Positions 51,187-59,917 of a DNA stretch of 64,000 bases are shown here, piece after piece. Every line of letters begins with the position of its first letter. Positions within the stretch are counted from its first letter, which is position 1. Position numbers and translations under genes: made by a program. Below the pieces are notes generated by a model that worked only from the letters and a program-made list of their open reading frames with translations, did no database searches and was not told the origin of the DNA. The stretch lies in assembly GCF_036263595.1 (NCBI RefSeq), contig NZ_DATAGQ010000194.1:1-64000 (forward strand), written 5' to 3'. This stretch comes from Geminicoccus sp036263595 (GTDB lineage: Bacteria > Pseudomonadota > Alphaproteobacteria > Geminicoccales > Geminicoccaceae).

Positions 51187-52680
51187 ATGAGCATACGGAT
51201 CGGCTCGAACAGGGAGCGTCCCTCGGCCGTGCCCTGGGCGCTCCTGTTCGCCCGGATCCCCGGCCAGGGGCGGTCCCTGCAGAGCCGCATCCGCCAGATG
51301 ATCACCGGGGCGGTGCTGGATGGTCACCTGCCCTCGGGCGCCGCCATCCCCTCGTCCCGTGCCCTGGCCGAAGCCCTGGATGTCGCCCGCAACACCGTGG
51401 TCCTGGCCTACCAGCAGCTCGTGGCCGAAGGCTTCCTGGAGCCCCGCCCCCGCTCCGGCTTCGTGGTGGCGCCGCGCATCGCGACCACGCCCGCAAGGCC
51501 AGTGCTCCCTGGCGGCTCCACCGTCGCCTGGAGCCGCCGGCTGATCGCGACCCCTTCCGGCCAGCGCAACATCACCAAGCCGGACGACTGGCAGAACCGC
51601 CGCTATCCCTTCCTCTACGGCCAGTACGACCCGACCCTGTTCCCCCGGGCCGAGTGGCGCGACTGTGTGCGGCAAGCCATGTCGGTCCTGGAAGTGCGGG
51701 ACTGGGCCAAGGACCTGATCGACGGCGACGACCCAGAGCTGATCGAGCAGTTGCGCACCCGCGTCCTGCCAAGGCGCGGCATCTGGGCCGGCGCGGACGA
51801 GATCGTCATCACGCTGGGCGCCCAGCAGGCGCTCTACCTCATCTCCTCGCTGCTGGTCGGCCCCGACACCACGGTCGGCATCGAGAACCCGGGTTACCCC
51901 GATGCCCGCAACATCCTGGCGCTGCGGACAAGCCGGCTGCGCCCGCTGCCAGTGGACCATGCCGGCCTGATGGTCGACAACCGCCTCGCCGGCTGCGACC
52001 TGGTGCTGCTCACGCCGGGCCACCAGTGCCCGACCACCGTGACCATGCCCCACCACCGCCGCGAAGCCCTGCTGGCGGATGCCAGGGCCGGCGACCGGAT
52101 CATCGTCGAGGACGACTACGACACGGTCGACGGCCTTGCCGACGAGCCCGTTCCAGCCCTCAAGTCGATGGACCGGGATGGACGCGTCATCCATGTCGGC
52201 TCGCTGTCCAAGACCCTGGCCCCCGGCCTGCGCCTGGGCTTCGTGGTGGCCCCGGCACCGGTCATCAAGGAAGCGCGGGCCCTGCGCCGCCTGATGCTCC
52301 GTCACCCGCCGGCCAACAACCAGCGCGCGCTGGCGCTGTTCCTGGCCCACGGCCACCACGAGACGGTGCTGCGCCGCATGCGTAAGGCCTTCGCCGAACG
52401 TGCGCGCGTCCTGGAGGAGAGCCTGCGCCAGCACTTGCCGCGCCTGCGCTGGACGATGCGGCCGGGCAGCGGCGGCGCCTGGGTGGAGGGCCCACCAGAC
52501 CTGAACGCGACCCACCTGGCGGAGCGTGCCCTGGGCCATGGGCTGCTCATCGAGCCGGGCCTGCCCTTCTTTGCGGATTTGCAGCCGCCCGAGCACTACT
52601 TCCGGCTCGGCCTCAGTTCGATCCCGACAGAAAGGATCCAGCCCGGCATCCAGCTGTTGGGAAGACTGATGCGGGAATGA
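51187..52680 (+). CDS. MocR/PdxR-type regulator (GntR HTH + aminotransferase domain)
   Basis: 497 residues. An N-terminal winged helix of the GntR family (IRQMITGAVLDGHLPSGAAIPSSRALAEALDVARNTVVLAYQQL, about 35-80) joins a full aminotransferase-like domain with GENPGYPDARN-like substrate region and the PLP lysine in HVGSLSKTLAPGLRLGF. Such regulators sense PLP-amine adducts. TauR of Rhodobacter belongs to this group and activates taurine genes next to ald and xsc, so this gene is a TauR candidate. Confidence in the family is high; the effector is an inference. Confidence 0.93.
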   Translation: MSIRIGSNRERPSAVPWALLFARIPGQGRSLQSRIRQMITGAVLDGHLPSGAAIPSSRALAEALDVARNTVVLAYQQLVAEGFLEPRPRSGFVVAPRIATTPARPVLPGGSTVAWSRRLIATPSGQRNITKPDDWQNRRYPFLYGQYDPTLFPRAEWRDCVRQAMSVLEVRDWAKDLIDGDDPELIEQLRTRVLPRRGIWAGADEIVITLGAQQALYLISSLLVGPDTTVGIENPGYPDARNILALRTSRLRPLPVDHAGLMVDNRLAGCDLVLLTPGHQCPTTVTMPHHRREALLADARAGDRIIVEDDYDTVDGLADEPVPALKSMDRDGRVIHVGSLSKTLAPGLRLGFVVAPAPVIKEARALRRLMLRHPPANNQRALALFLAHGHHETVLRRMRKAFAERARVLEESLRQHLPRLRWTMRPGSGGAWVEGPPDLNATHLAERALGHGLLIEPGLPFFADLQPPEHYFRLGLSSIPTERIQPGIQLLGRLMRE

Positions 52681-52699
52681 TCGACGTCGGACAGCATTC

Positions 52700-53617
52700 A
52701 TGCCACCGGAATTCCAGTCGAAACTACAGGAGTTCCTGGTAGAGCGCCTTCTGGACTATGCCGGACGGCCGACAAGGCCCCTGTATCATTACACCGGTGG
52801 CAATGGCCTGATTAAGATCATCAATACCGGCACCTTGCTGGCCAGCCAGATCGGCACACTGAACGACAGCATGGAGTTGGCCTACGCGACCATGCTCCTG
52901 CAGCAGCGGATGGCCGATGCGGTGAAGAATGACGAATGCGCCCGCTCGCATGCCGCATTCGCCCGGATCGCCGACCAGCTGACACGCATCAAGCCTGAGG
53001 CCACTGGCGTGTATGTGACTTCCTTTACCGAGGACGGCGATTCATTGAGCCAGTGGCGCGGCTATGCCGATGGCGAGGCCGGCTTCGCCATCGAGTTCGA
53101 TCCGGCTGTCCTTAGCGGCGCCAGCTGCTTTCAGCCCAGCTACCTCCTGAAGGTCGAGTATCACCCGGACCGTCAGAACGACCTGCTCGGCCGCATCGTC
53201 CGCTGGACGGACGAGGCTTTTGCCAAGGGGCTGGCCGACCGCACGGCCGGTTCCGTCGACGCCTGGGCGGAAGAGTTCGCGCCGAGCTGGATCGTGACCC
53301 TGGCCCCGCTCACCGCCTGCCTGAAGCACCCGAAGTTCGAGGCGGAGCGCGAGTGGCGGATCGTCTACTACTTCCGCGACGGCGACCTCCAGCGCATGCA
53401 GTTCGTCCAGCGCCGCGCCACGATCTCCCGGCACATCCCGCTCACCTACGGAGCCACCCCCTCCGATACGAGGCTGCCAGTGACCGGGGTCGTCATGGGG
53501 CCGTGCCGCTATCCCGATTCGACCCGCTACGCGGTTGCCGATCTGCTGCGGGCGAGAGGATACGGGACGGATGTGGGCGCAGTAGCGGAATCGAAGATCC
53601 CGTACCGGCTGATCTAG
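52700..53617 (+). CDS. DUF2971 domain protein
   Basis: 305 residues. The DUF2971 pattern is visible in LYHYTGGNGLIKIINTGTLLASQIGTLNDSMELAYA (about 28-63), YVTSFTEDGDSLSQWRGYADGEAGFAIEFD and WRIVYYF. These residues form a nucleotidyl- or ADP-ribosyl-transferase-like arrangement in related proteins, but the function of DUF2971 is not settled; some members sit in defence or toxin loci. Its GC content matches the neighbours. It lies 20 bases after the MocR gene and may be read through from it. Confidence 0.82.
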   Translation: MPPEFQSKLQEFLVERLLDYAGRPTRPLYHYTGGNGLIKIINTGTLLASQIGTLNDSMELAYATMLLQQRMADAVKNDECARSHAAFARIADQLTRIKPEATGVYVTSFTEDGDSLSQWRGYADGEAGFAIEFDPAVLSGASCFQPSYLLKVEYHPDRQNDLLGRIVRWTDEAFAKGLADRTAGSVDAWAEEFAPSWIVTLAPLTACLKHPKFEAEREWRIVYYFRDGDLQRMQFVQRRATISRHIPLTYGATPSDTRLPVTGVVMGPCRYPDSTRYAVADLLRARGYGTDVGAVAESKIPYRLI

Positions 53618-53695
53618 GGGCGGGTTCGCGCAGCGTCGAATATGCACGGTGGTTGGCCGCCCGGCGTCCCTTGGCAGACGCTGCGCCCGGGGCAC

Positions 53696-54160
53696 CTATT
53701 GGCTCCTGGTGGGATCGTCGGCCGGGTTGGCATAGGTGATGCCGAACGGTCCTTCCGTGGTGATCTGGATGACGGTGTCGACCTCCGCGAAGGCATAGTG
53801 ATTCACGCCCGCGGGCAACTCCACATAGCCTCCCGGGCCGAGCCTCTCGGCCGCAGCTTCATCAAGCTTGTCGCCGCTACCGAAGAACAACTCTCCGGAG
53901 ATGACGGTCACCGGCTCGCTGTGCGGGTGCAGGTGTGGCGGGATCTTGTAGCCGGCCGGGAGCTTCAGGCGGAGCGTGAACGTCTCTGCTGCGCCGGGGT
54001 CGCCGGAGAGGACGGCGATCTCTGCACCTTTCGGCAAGGCGGGAGGAGCAGGTCCCCACTGGATCGCATCGACATCCATCGGAAGGACCTTCTGCTCCTG
54101 CGCCATCGCGCCTGCGCAGCAGGCACAAGTAATCGTCGTGGCAAAAAGGAAAGCGCGCAT
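53696..54160 (-). CDS. exported cupin-domain protein
   Basis: About 154 residues from ATG 54160, with an ideal AGGAGG upstream. A signal peptide (MRAFLFATTITCACCAGAMAQ) leads to a conserved cupin: HLHPHSEPVTVISGELFFGSGDK (metal-binding His-x-His and Glu) and GVNHYAFAEVDTVIQITTEGPFGI. The second cupin motif contains the final His. It is probably periplasmic and metal-binding; the substrate is unknown. It diverges from xsc with about 275 bases between. Confidence 0.88.
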   Translation of the reverse strand: MRAFLFATTITCACCAGAMAQEQKVLPMDVDAIQWGPAPPALPKGAEIAVLSGDPGAAETFTLRLKLPAGYKIPPHLHPHSEPVTVISGELFFGSGDKLDEAAAERLGPGGYVELPAGVNHYAFAEVDTVIQITTEGPFGITYANPADDPTRSQ

Positions 54161-54435
54161 GATTGCCTCCTGGGGTCGATGAACAACGGCGAGCCGGCCG
54201 CCGAAGCGTCGAACCGCCAACGGACACCTTAGCGACCCGACATTGGTGAAAGCGTGGTAGCCGGCGTGGGAAGGCCCGTGGAATATGCGCCATGGCTCCC
54301 GTGGAGAGCGGTCGGAGGCCATGCCGGCTGGCCCGGGACATGGTTCTGGCCCAGATCCACCATTTCCGCTGGTCCTATTGGCTACCCTGGATCCCCGTTA
54401 CCCTTTCCCCACCGAACAGGAGGCACGAAGCGACG

Positions 54436-56154
54436 ATGACCCGGATGACCCCCAGCGAGGCGATGGTCGAGACGCTCGCCGCCCAAGGCGTGACGCATGT
54501 CTTCGGCATCGTCGGCTCTGCCTACATGGATGCGCTCGACCTGTTCGAGCCGGCGGGCATCCGGTTCATCTCGGTGGCCCACGAGCAAGGGGCCGGCCAC
54601 ATGGCCGACGGCTTCTCGCGCGCCTCGGGCCGGCACGGCGTCTGCATCGCGCAGAACGGGCCGGGCATCACCAACTTCGTGACGGCGGTCGCCGCCGCCT
54701 ACTGGGCGCACAGCCCGGTCGTCGTCATCACCCCGGAGACCGGCTCGAACACCCAGGGCCTGGGCGGCTTCCAGGAAGCCGAGCAGATGCCGTTCTTCGA
54801 GAAGATCACGAAGTACCAGGTGCATTGCGGCCACCAGGGCCGCATGGCCGAGTTGCTCTCGCGCTGCTTCGACTATGCCATGATGGAGCGCGGTCCCACC
54901 CAGTTCAACATCCCGCGCGACCTGTTCTACGGCGAGGCCGACTACGCCATCCCGCAGCCGATCAGGGTCGAGCGCGGGGCTGGCGGCCCCTCGTCGCTCG
55001 AAGCCGCCGCGGAGGCCCTGGCCGGTGCCAGGTTCCCGGTGATCCTGTCCGGCGGCGGCGTGGTCATGTCGGACGGAGTCGACGAGGTGGTGAAGCTCGC
55101 CGAGCACCTCTCGGCCCCGGTCGTGAACACCTACCTGCACAATGACAGCTTCCCGAAGTCCCACCCGCTCTGGGTCGGCCCGATCGGCTATCAGGGCTCC
55201 AAGGCCGCGATGAAGCTGCTGGCCCAGGCCGACGTGGTCCTGGCACTTGGCACACGGCTTGGACCCTTCGGCACGCTGCCCCAGCACGGCATCGACTACT
55301 GGCCGAAGAACGCGAAGTTGGTCCAGGTCGAGATCAACCCGCGCAAGCTTGGCTTGGTCAAGCAGGCCTCGGTGGCGGTCTGCGGCGACGCCAGGGCCGC
55401 CACCACCGCGATCCTCGAGAAGCTCCAGGCCGAGAACCGCCAGATCGTGGCCCATGGCACGCGCGAGGCTCGCCTGTCGGAGATCCAGAAGCAGAAGGAC
55501 GAGTGGGAGGCCGAGCTCAACCAGTGGGGCCAGGCCGACGGCAGCCCGATCTCGCCCCGCCGCATCCTGCGCGAGCTGGAAAAGGCCATGCCGGACAACG
55601 CCATGGTCACCACCGACATCGGCAATATCTGCTCGGTGTCGAACTCCTACCTGCGCTTCGAGAAGCCCCACTCCTTCTTCGCCGCCATGAGCTTCGGCAA
55701 TTGCGGCTACGCCTATCCCACGGCGATCGGTGCCAAGGTTGCCCGGCCCGACCGGCCGGCCATCGCCTATGTAGGCGACGGCGCCTGGGGCATGAGCCTG
55801 CAGGAGACGCTGACTGCCGTGCGCGAGAACATCCCGGCCATCGCCGTCGTCTTCAACAACGGCCAGTGGGGTGCCGAGAAGAAGAACCAGATCGACTACT
55901 ATGCCGATCGCTTCATCGGCACCAACCTGAAGAACCCGAGCTTCGCCGCCATTGCCGATTCCATGGGGGCCAAGGGCATCAAGGTCGACCATCCCGGCCA
56001 GATCGGCGACGCGCTGCGCGAGGCGGTGGCCTCCGGCCGTCCGTGCGTGCTGGAGATCATGGCCACCGAGGAGCTGGGCGATCCCTTCCGCCGCGACGCG
56101 TTGAAGAAACCGCACCGCCTCCTGCCGAAATACGCCGACTACACGGTGGCCTGA
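54436..56154 (+). CDS. xsc: sulfoacetaldehyde acetyltransferase
   Basis: About 572 residues from ATG 54436, with AGGAGG 12 bases upstream. It is a ThDP enzyme: the N-terminal domain has the catalytic Glu region FISVAHEQGAGHMADG, and the C-terminal ThDP-binding motif is VGDGAWGMSLQETLTAVRENIPAIAVVFNN. The late EELGDPFRRDALKKP segment distinguishes Xsc from acetolactate synthase relatives. Xsc splits sulfoacetaldehyde with phosphate into acetyl phosphate and sulfite, the key step in using taurine and other sulfonates. tpa and pta are not in the window, but ald and a TauR-like regulator lie 3 kb upstream on the same strand. Confidence 0.93.
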   Translation: MTRMTPSEAMVETLAAQGVTHVFGIVGSAYMDALDLFEPAGIRFISVAHEQGAGHMADGFSRASGRHGVCIAQNGPGITNFVTAVAAAYWAHSPVVVITPETGSNTQGLGGFQEAEQMPFFEKITKYQVHCGHQGRMAELLSRCFDYAMMERGPTQFNIPRDLFYGEADYAIPQPIRVERGAGGPSSLEAAAEALAGARFPVILSGGGVVMSDGVDEVVKLAEHLSAPVVNTYLHNDSFPKSHPLWVGPIGYQGSKAAMKLLAQADVVLALGTRLGPFGTLPQHGIDYWPKNAKLVQVEINPRKLGLVKQASVAVCGDARAATTAILEKLQAENRQIVAHGTREARLSEIQKQKDEWEAELNQWGQADGSPISPRRILRELEKAMPDNAMVTTDIGNICSVSNSYLRFEKPHSFFAAMSFGNCGYAYPTAIGAKVARPDRPAIAYVGDGAWGMSLQETLTAVRENIPAIAVVFNNGQWGAEKKNQIDYYADRFIGTNLKNPSFAAIADSMGAKGIKVDHPGQIGDALREAVASGRPCVLEIMATEELGDPFRRDALKKPHRLLPKYADYTVA

Positions 56155-56251
56155 GCGGGCGGGGATGCCGTGCTTTGAGGGCTGACGGACCGGGCCGTTC
56201 CTCGTAGAAGGAAGGCTCCGGCCCAGCCACGCCCCAACGACAGGCACCCTT

Positions 56252-56863
56252 ATGCCCGAACCGACCGCGCCGCCCACGCGCACCACCACCGCCCTCGATC
56301 TGCAACTGGCCGGGGTCTACTTTCCGATCCTGGTGGAGTTGGCCAAGGACAAGCGCACGATCAGCCAGGGTGACCTGATCGAGCGCGCCAAGGCGCTCCA
56401 CCCGCAGCGCAAGAGCGTTCAGAAAGTGATCGCCGTCAGCCTAGCCCGCCGGCTCGAGGTCGTGCGCTCCTTCTGCCAGGAGCGTGGCCTGCCGGACCTG
56501 TCCAGCCTGGTGGCGAGCAACGCCGCTGGCGAGGATGGTGCCACCCCTTCGCCGGACGCCGACCCGATCGAGCTCAGGCGGCAGGTCTTCTCGTTCGACT
56601 GGTCCACCGTCGCCACCGACTTCGCCGATCATGTCCGGGAGGGCGAGACGTCGCCCACGCCGAAGACGAAGATCAACGAGAAGCAGGCGATCCAGATCAT
56701 GTGGGACCACTACAAGTCCAACATGACCTCGATCCCGAAATCGGTGACTGCCTCCAGGACGCAGATCATCGCCGACATCCTGGCCGGCTCGACCGTCGAA
56801 GACGCCTTTTCCAAGGCGATCCTGGCCAACCCGCCCGTGGTCACGAAGAAGCGCTCCTCGTAG
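56252..56863 (+). CDS. hypothetical protein with winged-helix-like N-terminus
   Basis: 203 residues. Residues about 15-85 (VYFPILVELAKDKRTISQGDLIERAKAL, then GLPDLSSLVAS) resemble a recurrent module with the GLPxLTxLVVNKxTG element found in uncharacterised proteins, some near nuclease genes. The C-terminal part (INEKQAIQIMWDHYKSN, TVEDAFSKAI) is helical and of unknown role. It overlaps the convergent antiporter stop by 23 bases. I do not assign a function. Confidence 0.7.
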   Translation: MPEPTAPPTRTTTALDLQLAGVYFPILVELAKDKRTISQGDLIERAKALHPQRKSVQKVIAVSLARRLEVVRSFCQERGLPDLSSLVASNAAGEDGATPSPDADPIELRRQVFSFDWSTVATDFADHVREGETSPTPKTKINEKQAIQIMWDHYKSNMTSIPKSVTASRTQIIADILAGSTVEDAFSKAILANPPVVTKKRSS

Positions 56864-58610
56864 CGGCGGCTTGATCCGGCGCCACCGCCGGATCGGTCCG
56901 GCCTGCCTGCTGGTTCATCTCGCTGCGCCTGGCGGCCAGTTCCATCACCTTCGAGCGCAGTTGCGGGTAGCGGGTCAGGAACGACCGGAAGTCACGCTTT
57001 TCGAGCGTCTGGAACTGGCAGAAATCGACGGCGGTGACGTCCGCCGAGCGTCGCCGGCCGCTCAGCAGCGCCATCTCGCCGAAGAACTGACCGGCTTCCA
57101 GCCTGATCCTGCGGTCGCCCACCTTCACCTGCACGGCGCCCGACGAGATGAAATAGGCGGCATCGGCCCGATCGCCGGTCCGGATGATCCGCTCGCCCGG
57201 TGCTGCCGTCCGCGGCCGGAACAGCATGAGCAGGTCTTCGCGCGCCTGCTGGTCGAGTTCGGCGAAGATCGGGAAGCGGTCGATGATGTTCTGGATCTGC
57301 AGCGACCGGTTGGTCTCGCGCGCCTCCATGCGCTTGCGCAGCACGTCGAGCTGCCCCTGGAGCAGGCTCAAGGAATGCTGCCCGTAGCTTCCGATCCGCT
57401 TGGAGAAAAAGGGGCTGAACGACTTGGTCGTCAGCAGCCAGTCGGAGGCGGCGAAGACGATGGGATTGAGCGTCACCGACAGGAGGGCCCCGGCCAGGAT
57501 CAGGTCGCGTCCCTCCGGCGGCAACTGCCCGGTCGCCACGCCCAGGCCCGCCAGGATGAAGGAGAACTCGCCGATCTGCGCGAGGCTGGCCGCCACGGTC
57601 AGCGCCGTGGCCACCGGATAGCCCAGGGCCAGCACGATCGCGAACGTCACGAGCAGCTTGCCGACGATGATCGTGGTCAGCACGGCGGCCACGGCCAGAG
57701 GCTCGCGCAAGAGGATGCTCGGGTCGAACAGCATGCCGACCGACACGAAGAACAGGATGGCGAACGCATCCTGCATCGGCAGCGATTCGGCAGCGGCTCG
57801 ATGGCTGAAGTCCGATTCGCTCAAGATCAGCCCGGCGAAGAATGCGCCGAGCGCGAACGACACGCCGAACAGCTCGGCCGAGCCGTAGGCGATGCCCAGC
57901 GCCAGCGCCAGGACCGACAGGGTGAACAGTTCGCGCGAACCGGTGCGGGCCACCTGCTTGAGCAGCCACGGCACCACTTTCGGGCCCAGGAGCATGGCGA
58001 GCGCCATGAACGCGCCGACCTTGCCGAGCGTGATCAGCACCGAGAGCAGGATGTCGTCGCCCGCGGCCGGATGCGCCAGCCCTGTCGCACTGCCGACGAA
58101 GGCCGGCAGGAGCACGAGGGTCAGGACCATCGCCAGGTCCTCGACGATCAGCCAGCCGATCGCGATCCGGCCGTCCACGGTGGCGAGGCCGTTGCGGTCC
58201 TCCAGCGCTTTCAGCACCACGGCCGTGCTGGCGACCGCCAGGCTGATGCCCAGCACCACGCCCGCTCCCAGGCCCCAGCCCCAGAACGCAGCGAGCCCGA
58301 TCCCGATCGGGGTCATCAGCACGATCCGGCCAAGCGCTCCCGGCACCGCCACCCTGGAGACCGCCATCAGGTCGGCGACCGAGAGGTGCAGACCCACACC
58401 GAACATCAGCAGGATGACGCCCATTTCGGCCAGCTGGTTGGCGATGCTCGGATCGGCGACGAAGCCCGGCGAGAATGGGCCGACCACGATCCCCGCGACC
58501 AGGTAGCCGACGAGCGGAGGCAGGTTGATGCGGTTCGCCAGGAAGCCGAACACGAAGGCGATGACGAAGCTCATCGCCACTGTCGCGATCAGCGGAACCT
58601 CGTGGTCCAA
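56841..58610 (-). CDS. CPA2 cation:proton antiporter with cyclic-nucleotide-binding domain
   Basis: About 589 residues from TTG 58610, with GGAGG seven bases upstream; this gives the usual KefB-like opening LDHEVPLIATVAMSF. Around a dozen helices follow, including RINLPPLVGYLVAGIVVGP and FALGAFFAGLILSESDF. In place of the TrkA-N/RCK domain of KefB/KefC, the C-terminus carries a cNMP-binding domain (ELDQQAREDLLMLFR, then GQFFGEMALLSGRRRSADV). It probably exchanges K+ or Na+ for protons, with control by a cyclic nucleotide or a degenerate ligand. Confidence 0.9.
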   Translation of the reverse strand: MDHEVPLIATVAMSFVIAFVFGFLANRINLPPLVGYLVAGIVVGPFSPGFVADPSIANQLAEMGVILLMFGVGLHLSVADLMAVSRVAVPGALGRIVLMTPIGIGLAAFWGWGLGAGVVLGISLAVASTAVVLKALEDRNGLATVDGRIAIGWLIVEDLAMVLTLVLLPAFVGSATGLAHPAAGDDILLSVLITLGKVGAFMALAMLLGPKVVPWLLKQVARTGSRELFTLSVLALALGIAYGSAELFGVSFALGAFFAGLILSESDFSHRAAAESLPMQDAFAILFFVSVGMLFDPSILLREPLAVAAVLTTIIVGKLLVTFAIVLALGYPVATALTVAASLAQIGEFSFILAGLGVATGQLPPEGRDLILAGALLSVTLNPIVFAASDWLLTTKSFSPFFSKRIGSYGQHSLSLLQGQLDVLRKRMEARETNRSLQIQNIIDRFPIFAELDQQAREDLLMLFRPRTAAPGERIIRTGDRADAAYFISSGAVQVKVGDRRIRLEAGQFFGEMALLSGRRRSADVTAVDFCQFQTLEKRDFRSFLTRYPQLRSKVMELAARRSEMNQQAGRTDPAVAPDQAAATRSASS

Positions 58611-58716
58611 GAACCCGCCTCCGCCGGCCGTCTTCCTCGCCCCGATTGTCAGGCGGGGCCGGGCCGACTGCAACCGCGCAGACGGCCCTTTGTCCAACCT
58701 TGCGGGCTGGGCAGCG

Positions 58717-59259
58717 TCACTGGCTCCGCGTGCAGGAGATGATCGGCGGATCCTCGACCCCGACCGGTCGGACGACCAGCTTCGCGTCCGTCAGTTCCAG
58801 CACGTCGCTGGTGGAAGGCTCGGACTGGTCGATGAAGGTCGAGGAGACCAGCTGTGCAATCGGAGCCAGGATCGTCGATCCGGCGCTGTCGTCGGCCGCC
58901 GTGATGCTCGAATCGATGTTCGAGATCACGAGCCGCTCACCTTCGACCGACCAATCATAGGCAAACTCGGTCTTGAGCTTGGCAGGAATGCCCGCAGGCT
59001 TTCCCTCGGTATCGGCCGCCGCAACGACCTTTCCCTTGCCGTCCGCGCCATAGGTCGTGGTGTTGGCCACGTCCGGCATGTCGGGAATGGGGTTCAGCTG
59101 GCGGCAGGTCCAGTTGCCGACGATCCGGTCGGCATCGACCGCGCCCACCTTGTCCGTCACGTTCACGACGGGGCGCGTCGGTGCGGAGCTGGTCCCGCCA
59201 CCGGTGGCACATGCCGCCAGAGGAAGACCGGCGGCGATGGCGACAAGCAGGCGTTTCAT
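58717..59259 (-). CDS. predicted lipoprotein, Inh/AprI-like
   Basis: About 180 residues from ATG 59259. The leader MKRLLVAIAAGLPLAAC ends in a lipobox Cys at residue 17. The mature part (VGNWTCRQLNPIPDMPDVANTTTY, later DVLELTDAKLVVRPV) has a beta-barrel-like strand pattern with a GxW at the start, recalling lipocalin or protease-inhibitor (Inh) folds. No diagnostic motif fixes the family. It follows the antiporter's start side on the same strand with a 106-base gap. Confidence 0.75.
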   Translation of the reverse strand: MKRLLVAIAAGLPLAACATGGGTSSAPTRPVVNVTDKVGAVDADRIVGNWTCRQLNPIPDMPDVANTTTYGADGKGKVVAAADTEGKPAGIPAKLKTEFAYDWSVEGERLVISNIDSSITAADDSAGSTILAPIAQLVSSTFIDQSEPSTSDVLELTDAKLVVRPVGVEDPPIISCTRSQ

Positions 59260-59400
59260 GCGTCGTTCGGTCCATGTCGTTGACCTGTGCCGCATCTGAA
59301 CCCGCATCGAAGCCGAGACCAATGGTCCTCCGGCAACAATGCGAGCCAAATCGGCAGGCGAAGGCCGCCGTGTGCCGGCCCGACACGGCGACTGGCTCGC

Positions 59401-59658
59401 CTAGGGTGCGAACGGGATCTTCTTGTGGAGCTGGAAGCTGCTGGGCAGCGCATCGTCAGTAAGCCCGCCCTTGTCCATCTGTTCCCAGAGATGCTGGTCG
59501 TACGGGCCGCGATAGATGTTGTAGTGCTGGATGAACAGGCCGGCTCCACCTTCCCGACAGACACGTTCCAGCTCTTCGTCGACATTCTGGCTCGACCGGT
59601 ACTGCCGCCAGAAGTCCTTGTCGGTGAAGATCACGTAGTGGTCGGTGAACTCGGCCAT
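59401..59658 (-). CDS. small hypothetical protein
   Basis: 85 residues from ATG 59658, with GGAGA about nine bases upstream; longer in-frame starts add a low-complexity leader. The sequence (MAEFTDHYVIFTDKDFWRQYR, FIQHYNIYRGPYDQHLWEQMDKGG) is rich in aromatics and charge and looks folded. It has no signal peptide. It is not recognised. It lies alone between the lipoprotein and the divergent DapC-like gene. Confidence 0.7.
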   Translation of the reverse strand: MAEFTDHYVIFTDKDFWRQYRSSQNVDEELERVCREGGAGLFIQHYNIYRGPYDQHLWEQMDKGGLTDDALPSSFQLHKKIPFAP

Positions 59659-59917
59659 GGTAGGCGTCTCCAATCGCGTTTGTACTGTCCTGCCTGTGTC
59701 AACGGCCGAGCGCGGCAAAGGTTGTGCTCCCGCGTCCCGTTCTCCCGCAGTCCAAACCGCCAGGTGTTCTCGAAGCGGCCCGCTCCCCTGGTGCGGGAAC
59801 GCCGCCACAGGACCGCCCTGCATCCTCCCTCGGATTTGTAGCGCCGTTGCGGCGGCTTGGCCGTGGATGTTAAATCTGCACTCAAGTTCATGGCCGCCAA
59901 TCGAAGTCGTCACACCG

